Positions 1 through 8,132 of a stretch of 29,744 bases of DNA are shown here, in pieces. The notes under the pieces are model-generated. The model had not been told where the DNA came from. It worked only from the letters and a program-made list of their open reading frames with translations, and did no database searches. Location: the NCBI GenBank assembly GCA_964568805.1, contig CAZMRW010000053.1:1-29744 (forward strand), read 5' to 3'. How positions within the stretch are numbered: the first letter of the stretch is position 1; every line of letters starts with the position of its first letter. A program made the translations under genes and the position numbers. The DNA comes from CAZMRW01 sp964568805. Lineage in GTDB: Bacteria > Pseudomonadota > Gammaproteobacteria > Methylococcales > Methylomonadaceae.

Positions 1-60
1 TATAGCTCTAATTCCGCTCGCTTTATTTAGTTTTGCAAGTTCCTCAAATGTTTAAGAATT

Positions 61-97
61 TTTAGCGCGTAGGATGCGGTGAGGAACGAACCGCATC
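61..97 (+). repeat. REP palindrome, left copy of RAYT unit
   Basis: A GTAG tetranucleotide (69-72) is followed directly by an 8-bp stem GATGCGGT (73-80) / ACCGCATC (90-97) with a 9-base loop. This GTAG-plus-hairpin layout is the form of REP elements recognised by RAYT transposases. The 37 bases at 61-97 recur inverted at 661-697 with one mismatch, in the loop. Confidence 0.85.
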
Positions 98-119
98 GAT
101 CGATAGAAACCCAAGGCAA

Positions 120-653
120 ATGACCGAATACCGTCGATTTAACTGTCCCGGTGCGACATGGTTTTTTACGGTAAACTTAGCCGAACGCGGGGATAACCGG
201 TTGCTGACTGAGCATATCGATGTGCTGCGCGCAGCTTTTGTCTATGTGAAAAGTAAACACCCGTATCACATGGATGCAATGGTGGTCTTACCGGAGCATT
301 TGCATTGCATTCTAACACTGCCGGATGGCGATAGTGATTTTTCCACGCGTTGGGGATTAATCAAGGCCTATTTTTCCCGTCATATCGAAACTGGTGAACG
401 GCGTTCCAAAAGCCGGGAACGCAGGGGTGAAAGAGGCTTATGGCAGCGGCGCTTTTGGGAGCATCTTGTTCGCAATGAAACCGATTATCGGCGACATGTT
501 GATTACATTCATTGGAACCCGGTCAAGCATGGCTGGGTGCGACATGTCAAAGATTGGCCGCATTCCAGTTTTCATCTCTATGTGAGTCGTGGAATATACC
601 CGGAAAATTGGGGAGCGGACATTGATGTTTCGGGTATTCGAGCAGGAGAATAA
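120..653 (+). CDS. REP-associated tyrosine transposase (RAYT)
   Basis: A 177-residue protein of the IS200/IS605-like Y1 single-strand transposase superfamily, in the REP-associated branch. The HUH motif is seen as E-H-L-H with H60 and H62, and the RAYT signature D-Y-I-H-W-N-P-V-K-H-G contains the likely nucleophile Y129. Family members cut and join single-stranded REP sequences and are normally single-copy, domesticated enzymes. The ATG at 120 follows an AAGG-containing leader, and the protein begins at the usual place for the family. It is bracketed by two inverted REP copies (61-97 and 661-697), so the unit appears complete. The stop is about 8 bases before the right copy. All key residues are present and there is no frameshift, so it should be active. 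Family call is firm; present-day mobility is not shown. Confidence 0.9.
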   Translation: MTEYRRFNCPGATWFFTVNLAERGDNRLLTEHIDVLRAAFVYVKSKHPYHMDAMVVLPEHLHCILTLPDGDSDFSTRWGLIKAYFSRHIETGERRSKSRERRGERGLWQRRFWEHLVRNETDYRRHVDYIHWNPVKHGWVRHVKDWPHSSFHLYVSRGIYPENWGADIDVSGIRAGE

Positions 654-660
654 CACGATA

Positions 661-697
661 GATGCGGTTCGTACCTCACCGCATCCTACGCGCTAAA
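661..697 (-). repeat. REP palindrome, right copy of RAYT unit
   Basis: Inverted copy of 61-97 with one mismatch in 37 bases. Stem GATGCGGT (661-668) / ACCGCATC (678-685), followed by CTAC (686-689), the complement of GTAG. It lies 5 bases beyond the stop codon of the convergent psiE-like gene, so the hairpin may also act on the 3' end of that transcript. Confidence 0.85.
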
Positions 698-701
698 TAA
701 G

Positions 702-1151
702 TCAGCTCTTTTCCGCAGCGTCCTTGTCCATATATTGGCTTTCCTCAGGGGAACCGAATTTTCTCGCCGTGTACGATAAAATACAGATCGACAGGCTCAA
801 AATCGCAATCGCTCCGGTGATGCTTAACAGCAAATAGAGCTGGAAACTGTCTGACACCTTGCGCACATCAATCACGAGATGCCGGGATAACGCGGTAATC
901 GCTATATAAATCAGGTACTGCACCGGCAAACGGTGCGTCCTGAAATAAATCCCGACCATGGCACCCAACTCAAGGTAAATAAACAACAGCAGGATGTCCT
1001 CCAGGGTGGCATGCCCTCTTTGCATTATCTGCAGATATTCGTGAATTGCCGACCAGAAGATCGTGGCGCCGATGCCAAACAGCGCCAGATAATGAAATAG
1101 ATGGACCAAACCGTCGCCGATTTTTTGAATGATGAGGATTTTACTGTCCAT
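702..1151 (-). CDS. psiE: PsiE-family inner membrane protein
   Basis: A 149-residue protein with about four hydrophobic segments, matching the phosphate-starvation-inducible PsiE family. Visible features are a hydrophobic stretch near residues 14-35, the conserved-looking LLLFIYLELGAMVGIYF segment near 55-72, the RLPVQYLIYIAITALSRHL segment near 75-95, and a final membrane helix near 105-127, followed by a polar tail. The function of PsiE is not established; in E. coli its gene responds to phosphate limitation and cAMP-CRP. The start at 1151 (ATG) is preferred over a TTG one codon upstream because AAGGAG sits 7 bases before the ATG. The stop is only 5 bases from the REP hairpin of the neighbouring RAYT unit. 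No pho box was recognised upstream. The gene symbol is by family resemblance only. Confidence 0.75.
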   Translation of the reverse strand: MDSKILIIQKIGDGLVHLFHYLALFGIGATIFWSAIHEYLQIMQRGHATLEDILLLFIYLELGAMVGIYFRTHRLPVQYLIYIAITALSRHLVIDVRKVSDSFQLYLLLSITGAIAILSLSICILSYTARKFGSPEESQYMDKDAAEKS

Positions 1152-1288
1152 CAAACGACTCCTTGTGAATCAGACTTGTTTACAGATATTGTTTTTTGGG
1201 GCTGCGGGAATAATGCCGCTGCCCTGCTACCCGTGCCGGTTTGCCATCGAACCTTTACTAAACCAGCATAATGTTCGAGACGCCGTCT

Positions 1289-1387
1289 TCAATTTTCCTG
1301 ATCATCATTCAGTTCCAGCCATAAGGCATTAATGATGGCCAACGCACAGGCCAATCCGACGCCTAAAATCCACGTGAAATACCACAT
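1289..1387 (-). CDS. cydX: Cytochrome bd oxidase small subunit CydX
   Basis: A 32-residue single-span membrane microprotein beginning MWYFTWILGVGLACAL, then AIINALWLE and an acidic tail. The N-terminal MWYF-W-LG pattern and the xNAxWLE segment are hallmarks of CydX, the small subunit that stabilises the heme environment in bd-type quinol oxidases. The ATG at 1387 has an AAGGAG-type ribosome site just upstream and lies 12 bases beyond the cydB stop, the position normal for cydX as last gene of the operon. It is too short for default gene callers and easily missed. Confidence 0.93.
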   Translation of the reverse strand: MWYFTWILGVGLACALAIINALWLELNDDQEN

Positions 1388-1399
1388 AACTTTTTCTCC

Positions 1400-2539
1400 T
1401 TAATACATAACATTTTGATTTTTGCGAATATCGTCAACCGTCACCTTGCCGCGCAGAACGCGATAGACCCAGGCGGTATAGGCCATGACGACCGGCATCA
1501 GGATGATGGTAGCGAAAAACAGCAATTGCAAGGTGTAGTGGCTGGCGCTGGCATCCCAAACGGTCAAGCTGCTCGCCGGAACGATGCTGGATGGAATAAT
1601 AAACGGAAACATGGAGCCGCCGGCGGTGAGCAGCGTGCCGATGATCACCAGGCTGCTCATGACGAAAGCAGTTCCGGTATAACGTTTCGCCGACAACAGG
1701 ATAACCAGTCCGGCGCCGGCGATAGCAAGCAATGGCGCTAACACGAGAGCCGGGTATTCACGGTAATTGTTGAGCCACAACCCGGTGCTTTTTTCGACGG
1801 TCTTGGCAAGCGGATTAATGATGGCGCCGCTATCGATCGCCGAGGTAATCCGGTAACCATCCAGACCTAAGGCGACCCATAAGCCGGCAACAATGAAACT
1901 GCCAGTGAATATCAGACTGCTCCATACGATGGTGCGCCGTGCGCGTTCGGCAAGCGCATCCACGGTGCGGCAGTGCAGAAATACCGCGCCGTGCATGCAG
2001 CATAAAGCAACCCCGGTAACAACGCAGAGCAGTGCGAACGGGTTGAATAAGTCCCAGAAACCGCCGGAATAAATGGACCGTAAATCGCTATCGAGCTGAA
2101 ACGGCAGGCCCTGAATGAGATTGCCGACGGCGAGGCTCAATACTACGGCCGGCACCAGGCCGCCGGCAAATAAGGCCCAATCCCAGGCTGAACGCCAGCG
2201 CGGATCGGGCAGCTTGCTGCGATAGTCAAAGCCGACCGGCCGCAAAAACAGGCCGAATAACAGCACCAGCATGCCGAGATACAAGCCGGAAAATACGGTC
2301 GCATAAACCGGCGGCCAGGCGCCGAAAGAAATGCCGCCCAAGGTGATCAGCCAGGTCTGGTTGCCTTCCCAGGTCGGACCGATGCTATTCAGCATCACCC
2401 TGCGTTCATCGTCCGATTTGCCAAGGAACGGCAGCAGCATGCCGATACCCAGATCGAAGCCGTCCATAACAACAAAACTGCTCACTAAAAGGACCAGAAA
2501 AGCCCACCAGATGATTCGTAGCGTTTCATAATCAAACAT
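1400..2539 (-). CDS. cydB: Cytochrome bd ubiquinol oxidase subunit II
   Basis: A 379-residue integral membrane protein, the usual CydB length. It starts with MFDYETLRIIWW and carries the family motif FVVMDGFDLGIGMLLPFLG (near residues 23-41), then GPTWEGNQTWLI (near 54-65). Eight to nine hydrophobic helices follow. CydB pairs with CydA to form the heterodimeric quinol:oxygen oxidoreductase, which reduces oxygen to water at high affinity without pumping protons. Its start overlaps the end of cydA by 8 bases, implying translational coupling, and cydX follows 12 bases after its stop. No anomalies. Confidence 0.97.
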   Translation of the reverse strand: MFDYETLRIIWWAFLVLLVSSFVVMDGFDLGIGMLLPFLGKSDDERRVMLNSIGPTWEGNQTWLITLGGISFGAWPPVYATVFSGLYLGMLVLLFGLFLRPVGFDYRSKLPDPRWRSAWDWALFAGGLVPAVVLSLAVGNLIQGLPFQLDSDLRSIYSGGFWDLFNPFALLCVVTGVALCCMHGAVFLHCRTVDALAERARRTIVWSSLIFTGSFIVAGLWVALGLDGYRITSAIDSGAIINPLAKTVEKSTGLWLNNYREYPALVLAPLLAIAGAGLVILLSAKRYTGTAFVMSSLVIIGTLLTAGGSMFPFIIPSSIVPASSLTVWDASASHYTLQLLFFATIILMPVVMAYTAWVYRVLRGKVTVDDIRKNQNVMY

Positions 2540-4097
2540 GACTCATGCCCTCCTGTTCAAAATGGTAGCGGCCGGTATGCAAACTGCTGGGACCCAGGCG
2601 AACATACTTGATCATCAAAAAAAGCTCGATCACCAGCAGCACCGTGTAAAAAAAGCCAAACCCCGCCAGGCTTAGATACAACTGATCGGTGCTGAGGCTC
2701 GAACTGCTCAAATGGGTCGGCAGAATCTCGGCGATCGTCCAGGGTTGCCGGCCGTATTCGGCAACGACCCAACCGAGCTCGCTGGCAATCCACGGCAACG
2801 GAATGCTATAAAACGCCAGCCGCAGCAGCCAGCGCTGTTTATACGCAGTTTGCTTGGCATTAAAGTAAAAAGCAGCGGCAAAGATGAACAGCATCATCAC
2901 GCCGCAAAACACCATGCCACGAAAACTCCAGAAGATCGGCGCCACTTTCGGCACCGAATAGCGGGTCGCGGCTTCGATTTGCCCCGGCGTCGCATCAATC
3001 ACATTCGGCGCATATCGCTTCAGCAACAAGCCATACCCAAGATCGGTCTTATGCGCGTCGAACAGCGCTTTTGCCGACGCATTGCTTTTATCCTGACGGA
3101 TGACTTGCAGATTTTCATATGCAATCATGCCACTTTTGATCCGCTGCCGATTAGTATTCAGAATCTCTTTCAGACCGAGCACCGGTTCTTCGATCGAGCG
3201 CGTCGCGATCATCCCCATGACCCACGGAAATTTGACCGCATAATCGGTGCGCATCGCCTCTTCGTCCGGAAAACCGAACAGCGTAAACGACGCCGGCGGC
3301 GGTTGCGTTTCCCATTCGGCCTCGATCGCCGCCAGTTTGACTTTTTGCACCTCGCCGACGGTATAGCCGCTTTCATCGCCCAGCACGATGACCGACAGGA
3401 CGGACGCTAGGCCGAAACCGGAGGCAATTCTTAACGAACGCCTGGCGAAAGCGACATCCCGATTGTTTAACAGATAATATGCGCTGATGCCGAGCACAAA
3501 CATCGAGCCGGTGACGTAGCCGGCCGCTACCGTGTGAACAAACTTGACCTGCGCAACCGGATTGAAGAACAGATCCGCAAAGCTGGTCAGTTCCATGCGC
3601 ATGGTCTCGTAGTTGAATTCGGCGCCGACCGGATTCTGCATCCAGCCGTTGGCGATCAATATCCACAGCGCCGACAGGCTGGTGCCTAAAGCAAGGAGCC
3701 AGGTCACCGCCAAATGCTGCACCGTGCTGAGGCGCTCCCAGCCGAAGAAAAACAAGCCGACGAAGGTCGATTCCAGAAAAAACGCCATCATGCCTTCAAT
3801 CGCCAGCGGCATCCCGAATATATCGCCGACATAGTGCGAATAATAGGCCCAGTTGGTGCCGAATTGAAATTCCAGGGTGATGCCGGTGGTGATGCCCATG
3901 GCGAAATTGATGCCGAACAGCTTGCCCCAAAACTTCGTCATGTCTTTATAAATGGGTCTTTCCGACATGACGTAAACCGATTCCATGATCGCCAGCAAAA
4001 ACGACAATCCCAGGGTCAGCGGGACGAATAAAAAATGATACAGCGCAGTCAGCGCAAATTGGAGTCTCGACAACTCCACGACTTCATTGACGATCAT
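2532..4097 (-). CDS. cydA: Cytochrome bd ubiquinol oxidase subunit I
   Basis: A 521-residue protein matching the E. coli CydA length. It carries the heme- and quinol-binding subunit features: TALYHFLFVPLTLGL with H21 (heme b595 ligand region), LESTFVGLFFFGWER near 107-121, KFVHTVAAGYVTG with the heme b558 histidine near residue 188, GDESGYTVGEVQ at the start of the periplasmic Q-loop, FWSFRGMV with the second heme b558 ligand region, and GRQPW near 443. The Q-loop is long (about 140 residues between GDESGY and FWSFR), as in the E. coli L-type enzyme rather than the short-loop CIO type. AGGAG lies about 8 bases before the ATG, inside the end of cydP, and the two genes overlap by one base (TAATG). 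It functions in microaerobic respiration at the inner membrane. Confidence 0.98.
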   Translation of the reverse strand: MIVNEVVELSRLQFALTALYHFLFVPLTLGLSFLLAIMESVYVMSERPIYKDMTKFWGKLFGINFAMGITTGITLEFQFGTNWAYYSHYVGDIFGMPLAIEGMMAFFLESTFVGLFFFGWERLSTVQHLAVTWLLALGTSLSALWILIANGWMQNPVGAEFNYETMRMELTSFADLFFNPVAQVKFVHTVAAGYVTGSMFVLGISAYYLLNNRDVAFARRSLRIASGFGLASVLSVIVLGDESGYTVGEVQKVKLAAIEAEWETQPPPASFTLFGFPDEEAMRTDYAVKFPWVMGMIATRSIEEPVLGLKEILNTNRQRIKSGMIAYENLQVIRQDKSNASAKALFDAHKTDLGYGLLLKRYAPNVIDATPGQIEAATRYSVPKVAPIFWSFRGMVFCGVMMLFIFAAAFYFNAKQTAYKQRWLLRLAFYSIPLPWIASELGWVVAEYGRQPWTIAEILPTHLSSSSLSTDQLYLSLAGFGFFYTVLLVIELFLMIKYVRLGPSSLHTGRYHFEQEGMSHV

Positions 4098-4342
4098 TAA
4101 GGCTTCTCCTGGCTTTTGGGTGAATGGATAAGCGGGCGATGTTCCCCTAATAGTTTGCCGGCGATTATCCCTTCATCGACAGGTTGTTTTGTTCCGGCAA
4201 ACAGCGTCCACCACAACCCGCCCAATAAAATAAATTTCACCAACAGCGCGATCGATATTTCCATGCCGAACGATAAATCAGGACTGGCTTTGTTTTTTCG
4301 AAACCAAGGAAAGAAAGTGTTACTCAGGGACATACGACGCAC
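4097..4342 (-). CDS. cydP: Cytochrome bd small subunit CydP
   Basis: An 81-residue protein with one membrane span (MEISIALLVKFILLGGLWWTLFAG, residues about 27-50) and a C-terminal tail containing the PVDEG motif. This is the pattern of CydP, a small protein encoded ahead of cydA in several proteobacteria and annotated as a cytochrome oxidase putative small subunit. It overlaps cydA by one base, so it is the first gene of a cydP-A-B-X operon. The start is uncertain: GTG at 4342 or ATG at 4333 are both in frame and neither has a clear Shine-Dalgarno site. The role in oxidase assembly or stability comes from the family, not from this sequence. Confidence 0.82.
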   Translation of the reverse strand: MRRMSLSNTFFPWFRKNKASPDLSFGMEISIALLVKFILLGGLWWTLFAGTKQPVDEGIIAGKLLGEHRPLIHSPKSQEKP

Positions 4343-4766
4343 CGTTTTTTTATGTTATCAACTTCAATGTAAGCAATTACATTGCCAAAAACAACTCAAC
4401 CGGTAGAAAATCAATAATAACTTGATTAATGGGTGATAATTTTTCTATAGGAAATTGAGACGATGACAAAGATGCATCAAATTACAACTGATGAGAGCAT
4501 TGCCGCACCCGATTGTATCAGTCTATTGCAATCAAGTTTATGAAAAGAAACCTAACCGCCCTGTTCGACGCGGCATGATGTTTCATCAAGCGGATAATAC
4601 GAAACAGATGAAACGCGATGAAACACCCGGCACACCGATAAAAAAACGGTTTCGACCGGGCCGGTGCAGATTGATTCTGGAAAGAGCTCAATGGGCAGGA
4701 AACCAGGGCATCGTTTTGTTCAACCAGTCGCTGATTCGGGAAGCGATGAAAAAACCGCATTTATTT
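4343..4766. other. Intergenic stretch between cydP and trpD2-like gene
   Basis: I see no supported gene here. It must hold the cyd promoter at its left end; a sequence resembling half an FNR/Anr site (TTGATAA, reverse strand, near 4355-4361) is present but a full TTGAT-N4-ATCAA site is not. A 26-codon ATG frame (4463-4543, plus strand, starting MTKMHQITTDES) has a weak AGGA upstream, but there is no recognisable product. Nine-base inverted arms TGTTTCATC / GATGAAACA lie near 4580-4625. Longer open frames of 80-100 codons on each strand look random in composition. Confidence 0.5.
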
Positions 4767-5792
4767 TCAAATTCCGGCAAATTTATCTTTTGACCGATCC
4801 CGCCAGAAATTAACGGCCAATTGCTGGGCCTGTTCCTGAGTTTGGGCCCTGCCGAGCAGTTTAAGGGCGATCGCCGCCGTGCCCACGACGGCGGCTTCGG
4901 CAAATTCATCCTCCAGCCTGCCTTGCCAGAGCAACGATAAATGAACGGGATCCAGGGATTCCGGCTTGACATGCCGATGGACAAACAAAGCCGGCCAGTT
5001 TTCGTCGGATAACTCGCCGCTGTGCACGCTTTGCACCAGGCAGTCCATATCGGGGTTTCGTTCGGTTTCCCCGCCCTCCCCCTTGAGTACCGATGCATGC
5101 GGCTGTTTAAGCAACGCGGCGGCCAGTTGATGAGTCGGCCGGTAGCTCGGATGGAAGATGCCCTGTATGCTGTAGGCGGCATTGAATGGATTTAGCAGCC
5201 TCACCAGCGTATGGACCGGCGACCGCAATCCGAGTATCGGACGCAGCCCGATGATTTCATGCAGTTTCGGACAGAACTGCTCAAGCGACAGATAACTGAA
5301 ACACTGCTCTTCAAGCTGCTGCACGGCCTGTTCAATCGACGTAGCGCATTGCAAGCCCAAAAACCTGAGCATATCCTGAGTGTACAACCTTCCCGCCGCA
5401 GGGCCGGTTGCTCCATGCATAAAGACCCGGATGCCATTTTCCGCGAGAAGAAGCGCTGACAGCAAATACCAGGGCAAGTGCCGACGCTTGCCCGCATAAG
5501 ACGACCAGTCCAGATCGACACGCGCGCCGTAATCGGCAAGATGGCAGGATTCCCTCGCAGCCAAGACAAAGCCGGCCAATTCCTCCGGCGTTTCTTCCTT
5601 GACCCGCATCAACATTAAAAATGCGCCGAGTTGTATGGGCAGTACCTCGTCGGCCATAATCATTTTCATCGCCTGATACGCTTCATCCTGGCTTAGGGGT
5701 CTCGAGCCCTTTTTGCCTTTGCCCAGGATGCGGATAAATTCTGCGAACGGGTGTTCGGGTGCGGAAGTTTGCAGGTGGTGGCTAAAATTCAT
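4767..5792 (-). CDS. TrpD2/YbiB-like glycosyltransferase-fold protein
   Basis: A 341-residue protein of the anthranilate phosphoribosyltransferase superfamily, in the TrpD2/YbiB branch. The N-terminal helical part has FAEFIRILGKGKKGSRPL and the conserved DEVLPIQLGAFLMLMRVKEETPEE segment. The central part carries FMHGATGPAAGRLYTQD, and later GLRSPVHTLVRLLNPF followed by the LKGEGGETERNPD segment. TrpD2 proteins lack tryptophan-pathway activity; E. coli YbiB has been described as a nucleic-acid-binding protein that is under LexA control. No tryptophan gene is nearby. The start overlaps the cyoE stop by 4 bases (ATGA), so the two are translationally coupled. The substrate cannot be told from sequence. 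Confidence 0.82.
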   Translation of the reverse strand: MNFSHHLQTSAPEHPFAEFIRILGKGKKGSRPLSQDEAYQAMKMIMADEVLPIQLGAFLMLMRVKEETPEELAGFVLAARESCHLADYGARVDLDWSSYAGKRRHLPWYLLSALLLAENGIRVFMHGATGPAAGRLYTQDMLRFLGLQCATSIEQAVQQLEEQCFSYLSLEQFCPKLHEIIGLRPILGLRSPVHTLVRLLNPFNAAYSIQGIFHPSYRPTHQLAAALLKQPHASVLKGEGGETERNPDMDCLVQSVHSGELSDENWPALFVHRHVKPESLDPVHLSLLWQGRLEDEFAEAAVVGTAAIALKLLGRAQTQEQAQQLAVNFWRDRSKDKFAGI

Positions 5793-6676
5793 AAGGTTAT
5801 CTTGATATAATGATCTATCATAATGGCGGCAAACAGCGCGGTGATATAGACTATCGAGTAAGCGAACGTCCTCATCGCGGTCTTGTTATCCTTATGCGTC
5901 ATCATCAATATGGCAAGGCCGATGAATACCAGACCTAGCGGCAATGCCGCCGCCAGATAGATAAGACCGCTCATGCCGGTTAAATAAGGCAGCAATGTCA
6001 CAATCAATAACAACACGGTATAAAGCAAAATCTGCAGTCGGGTAAAGTCAGGCCCGTGCGTAACCGGCAACATCGGGATATTGACCTTGGCGTATTCTTC
6101 ACGCCGCGCGATGGCCAGCGCCCAGAAATGCGGCGGCGTCCAGACAAAAATGATTAACACCAGCAGCAGCGCATAAGGGTGCACTTCCCCGGTCATCGCG
6201 CACCAGCCGAGGAGCGGCGGGGTCGCGCCGAATGCGCCGCCGATGACGATGTTCTGCGGCGTCATGCGTTTGAGATAAACGGTATAAATGAAGGCATAAC
6301 CAAATAGGGAGATAAAGGTCAGTATTGCCGTCAGCATGTTAACCTTGATAATCAGCAATAGCATCGAACTGACGCCCAGCACGATGGCAAACGCAATGAC
6401 ATTGGCGGAACTTAATGTGCCTTGGGGCAATGGGCGATTTTCGGTTCGCTTCATTTCCGCATCCGCTTTTCTATCGATAAAGTGATTGATGGCCGCGGCC
6501 GATGAAGCGGCCAGGGCAATGCCGACAACACTATAAGTCAAGGTATCCAGGGGCGGTATTCCCGGCACTGCCAGCAGCATGCCTGCGATAGCGGTAAACA
6601 GCATTTCCAATACGACATTCGGCTTACACAGCGTAAGGTAATTTTTCCAGGAAAGTTCAGGTGACAGGCTAGGCAT
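5789..6676 (-). CDS. cyoE: Protoheme IX farnesyltransferase (heme O synthase)
   Basis: A 295-residue UbiA-superfamily prenyltransferase of the inner membrane, with eight to nine helices. It adds a farnesyl group to heme B to make heme O for terminal oxidases. Diagnostic motifs are YLTLCKPNVVLEML at the N-terminus, the Mg-diphosphate motif N-H-F-I-D-R-K-A-D-A-E-M-K-R-T with downstream ENRPLPQG (near 64-87), and YLKRMTPQNIVIGGAFGATPP near 133-153. Heme-copper oxidase genes are not in the window. The bd oxidase operon nearby uses heme B and D, not heme O, so the client must lie elsewhere. The start at 6676 gives the usual N-terminus but has only a weak ribosome site. Confidence 0.96.
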   Translation of the reverse strand: MPSLSPELSWKNYLTLCKPNVVLEMLFTAIAGMLLAVPGIPPLDTLTYSVVGIALAASSAAAINHFIDRKADAEMKRTENRPLPQGTLSSANVIAFAIVLGVSSMLLLIIKVNMLTAILTFISLFGYAFIYTVYLKRMTPQNIVIGGAFGATPPLLGWCAMTGEVHPYALLLVLIIFVWTPPHFWALAIARREEYAKVNIPMLPVTHGPDFTRLQILLYTVLLLIVTLLPYLTGMSGLIYLAAALPLGLVFIGLAILMMTHKDNKTAMRTFAYSIVYITALFAAIMIDHYIKITL

Positions 6677-6702
6677 TGTTTAATAAATTCCAACTTTGTA
6701 TT

Positions 6703-6716
6703 TATTCTATAGAATA
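6703..6716. promoter_or_regulatory. 14-bp perfect palindrome between divergent genes
   Basis: TATTCTATAGAATA reads the same on both strands. It sits in the 100-base divergent spacer between cyoE and the M16 peptidase gene, so it could be an operator or overlap promoter elements. I cannot name a regulator. The A+T-rich context makes chance symmetry possible. Confidence 0.35.
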
Positions 6717-6776
6717 CAGTGAACCAATAATTAATGAAATAGTCCGACGCGCTATCATTTATCTCAAGAGGGAGTT

Positions 6777-8132
6777 ATGAAAAAACGATTAATCAGTGCC
6801 GTATTGCTTTGTTTGCCAGTTCTTGCCGGCGGAGCCGAAACCAGGGTATCTGAACATATTCTGAAAAATGGACTGAAAGTCCTGGTCAAGGAAGATCATC
6901 GATCACCGGTTGCAGTGTCGCAAGTCTGGTATAAAGTCGGTTCGAGTTATGAGCCGGGCGGCATTACCGGTATCTCGCACATGCTTGAACACATGATGTT
7001 CAAGGGGACGGACAAGCATCCGCCCGGAGAGTTTTCCAAAATCATCGCTGAAAACGGCGGCGATGAAAATGCTTTTACCGGCCAGGATTATACGGCTTAC
7101 TTTCAAACCATGGAAGCCTCCCGGCTGGCTGTCAGTTTCGAACTGGAGGCGGACCGGATGCGTCATCTGCATCTTCTGGCCGATGAACTGAAAAAGGAAC
7201 TCCAGGTCGTCACCGAGGAACGCAGAATGCGCACGGACGACAACCCGCAGGCCAAATTGGGCGAATATTTCATGGCGATGGCATACGCCAACAGCCCATA
7301 TAAACATCCGGTGATCGGCTGGCCGGCCGATATTGCCCATTATACGATCGAAGATCTTCAAGCCTGGTATCAACGCTGGTATGCTCCGAATAATGCAACG
7401 CTGGTGGTCGTTGGCGATGTCGATACCGAGGCTGTTTTTGCCTTGGCCGAAAAATATTTTGCCGATTTGAAGCCGAGCGAAATCAAACCGCTAAAACCCC
7501 AAACGGAAATGCCGCAACTCGGTGTTCGTAAAATGACGGTCAAAGTGCCGGCAAAACTGCCCTCGATCGTCATGGGCTATAAGGCGCCATCATTGGCATC
7601 GGCGGAACATGAATGGGAGGCTTACGCTCTGGAAGTATTGGCCGGCATCCTCGATGGCGGCAGCAGCGCCCGATTAAGCTCCGGCCTGGTGCGCGGCAAA
7701 CAAATCGCTGTTGCAGCCGGAGCCGGTTACAGTCTCGCATCAAGATTGCCTGCATTATTCGAGCTGGAGGCAACGCCTGCGGAAGGAAAAACGGTGTGGG
7801 ACATGGAAGCGGAATTAAAAAATGAGATCACTAAACTGCAAATCAAACAAGTAGACAATGACGAACTGGAACGGGTCAAAGCCCAGGTTTCCGCCAATGC
7901 AATTTACCAACGCGATTCCAATTTTTATCAGGCCATGCAGTTGGGCATGCTGGAAACCGTCGGATTAGGCTGGCCTAAAGCCGATGAATATGTAACGAAA
8001 GTCAATCAGGTTACCGCCGAACAGGTGCTTCAAGTCGCTCGCAAATACCTGATCGAAGACCATCTGAATGTGGCCTATCTGCAACCTCTACCCATCAACG
8101 AAACGACTACCGGCAACAAAGGAGATCAATAA
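6777..8132 (+). CDS. M16 family zinc peptidase, periplasmic
   Basis: A 451-residue insulinase/pitrilysin-type (M16) peptidase. Residues 1-20 form a signal peptide ending around LAGGA. The inverted zinc motif HMLEH gives ligands H68 and H72 with catalytic E71, and E148 lies exactly 76 residues after H72, the spacing expected of the third zinc ligand (V-T-E-E-R-R). The protein therefore should carry the catalytic centre. A good GAGGGAG ribosome site precedes the ATG. The next gene overlaps by one base (TAATG) and encodes an M16 partner without the zinc motif, so the two probably form a heterodimer that degrades small peptides in the periplasm. The substrate is unknown. Confidence 0.95.
   Translation: MKKRLISAVLLCLPVLAGGAETRVSEHILKNGLKVLVKEDHRSPVAVSQVWYKVGSSYEPGGITGISHMLEHMMFKGTDKHPPGEFSKIIAENGGDENAFTGQDYTAYFQTMEASRLAVSFELEADRMRHLHLLADELKKELQVVTEERRMRTDDNPQAKLGEYFMAMAYANSPYKHPVIGWPADIAHYTIEDLQAWYQRWYAPNNATLVVVGDVDTEAVFALAEKYFADLKPSEIKPLKPQTEMPQLGVRKMTVKVPAKLPSIVMGYKAPSLASAEHEWEAYALEVLAGILDGGSSARLSSGLVRGKQIAVAAGAGYSLASRLPALFELEATPAEGKTVWDMEAELKNEITKLQIKQVDNDELERVKAQVSANAIYQRDSNFYQAMQLGMLETVGLGWPKADEYVTKVNQVTAEQVLQVARKYLIEDHLNVAYLQPLPINETTTGNKGDQ

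Noticed and set aside
2712..3410. 232-codon plus-strand frame inside cydA
   Set aside because: It is antisense to conserved cydA motifs and is unusually rich in Arg, Gln and His, as shadow frames often are.
4343..4370. FNR/Anr box upstream of cydP
   Set aside because: TTGAAGTTGATAA on the minus strand has only one near-consensus half-site; three mismatches to TTGAT-N4-ATCAA are too many to call.
4463..4543. 26-codon frame MTKMHQITTDES...
   Set aside because: It has a weak ribosome site and no family resemblance, and no overlap with a real gene supports translation.
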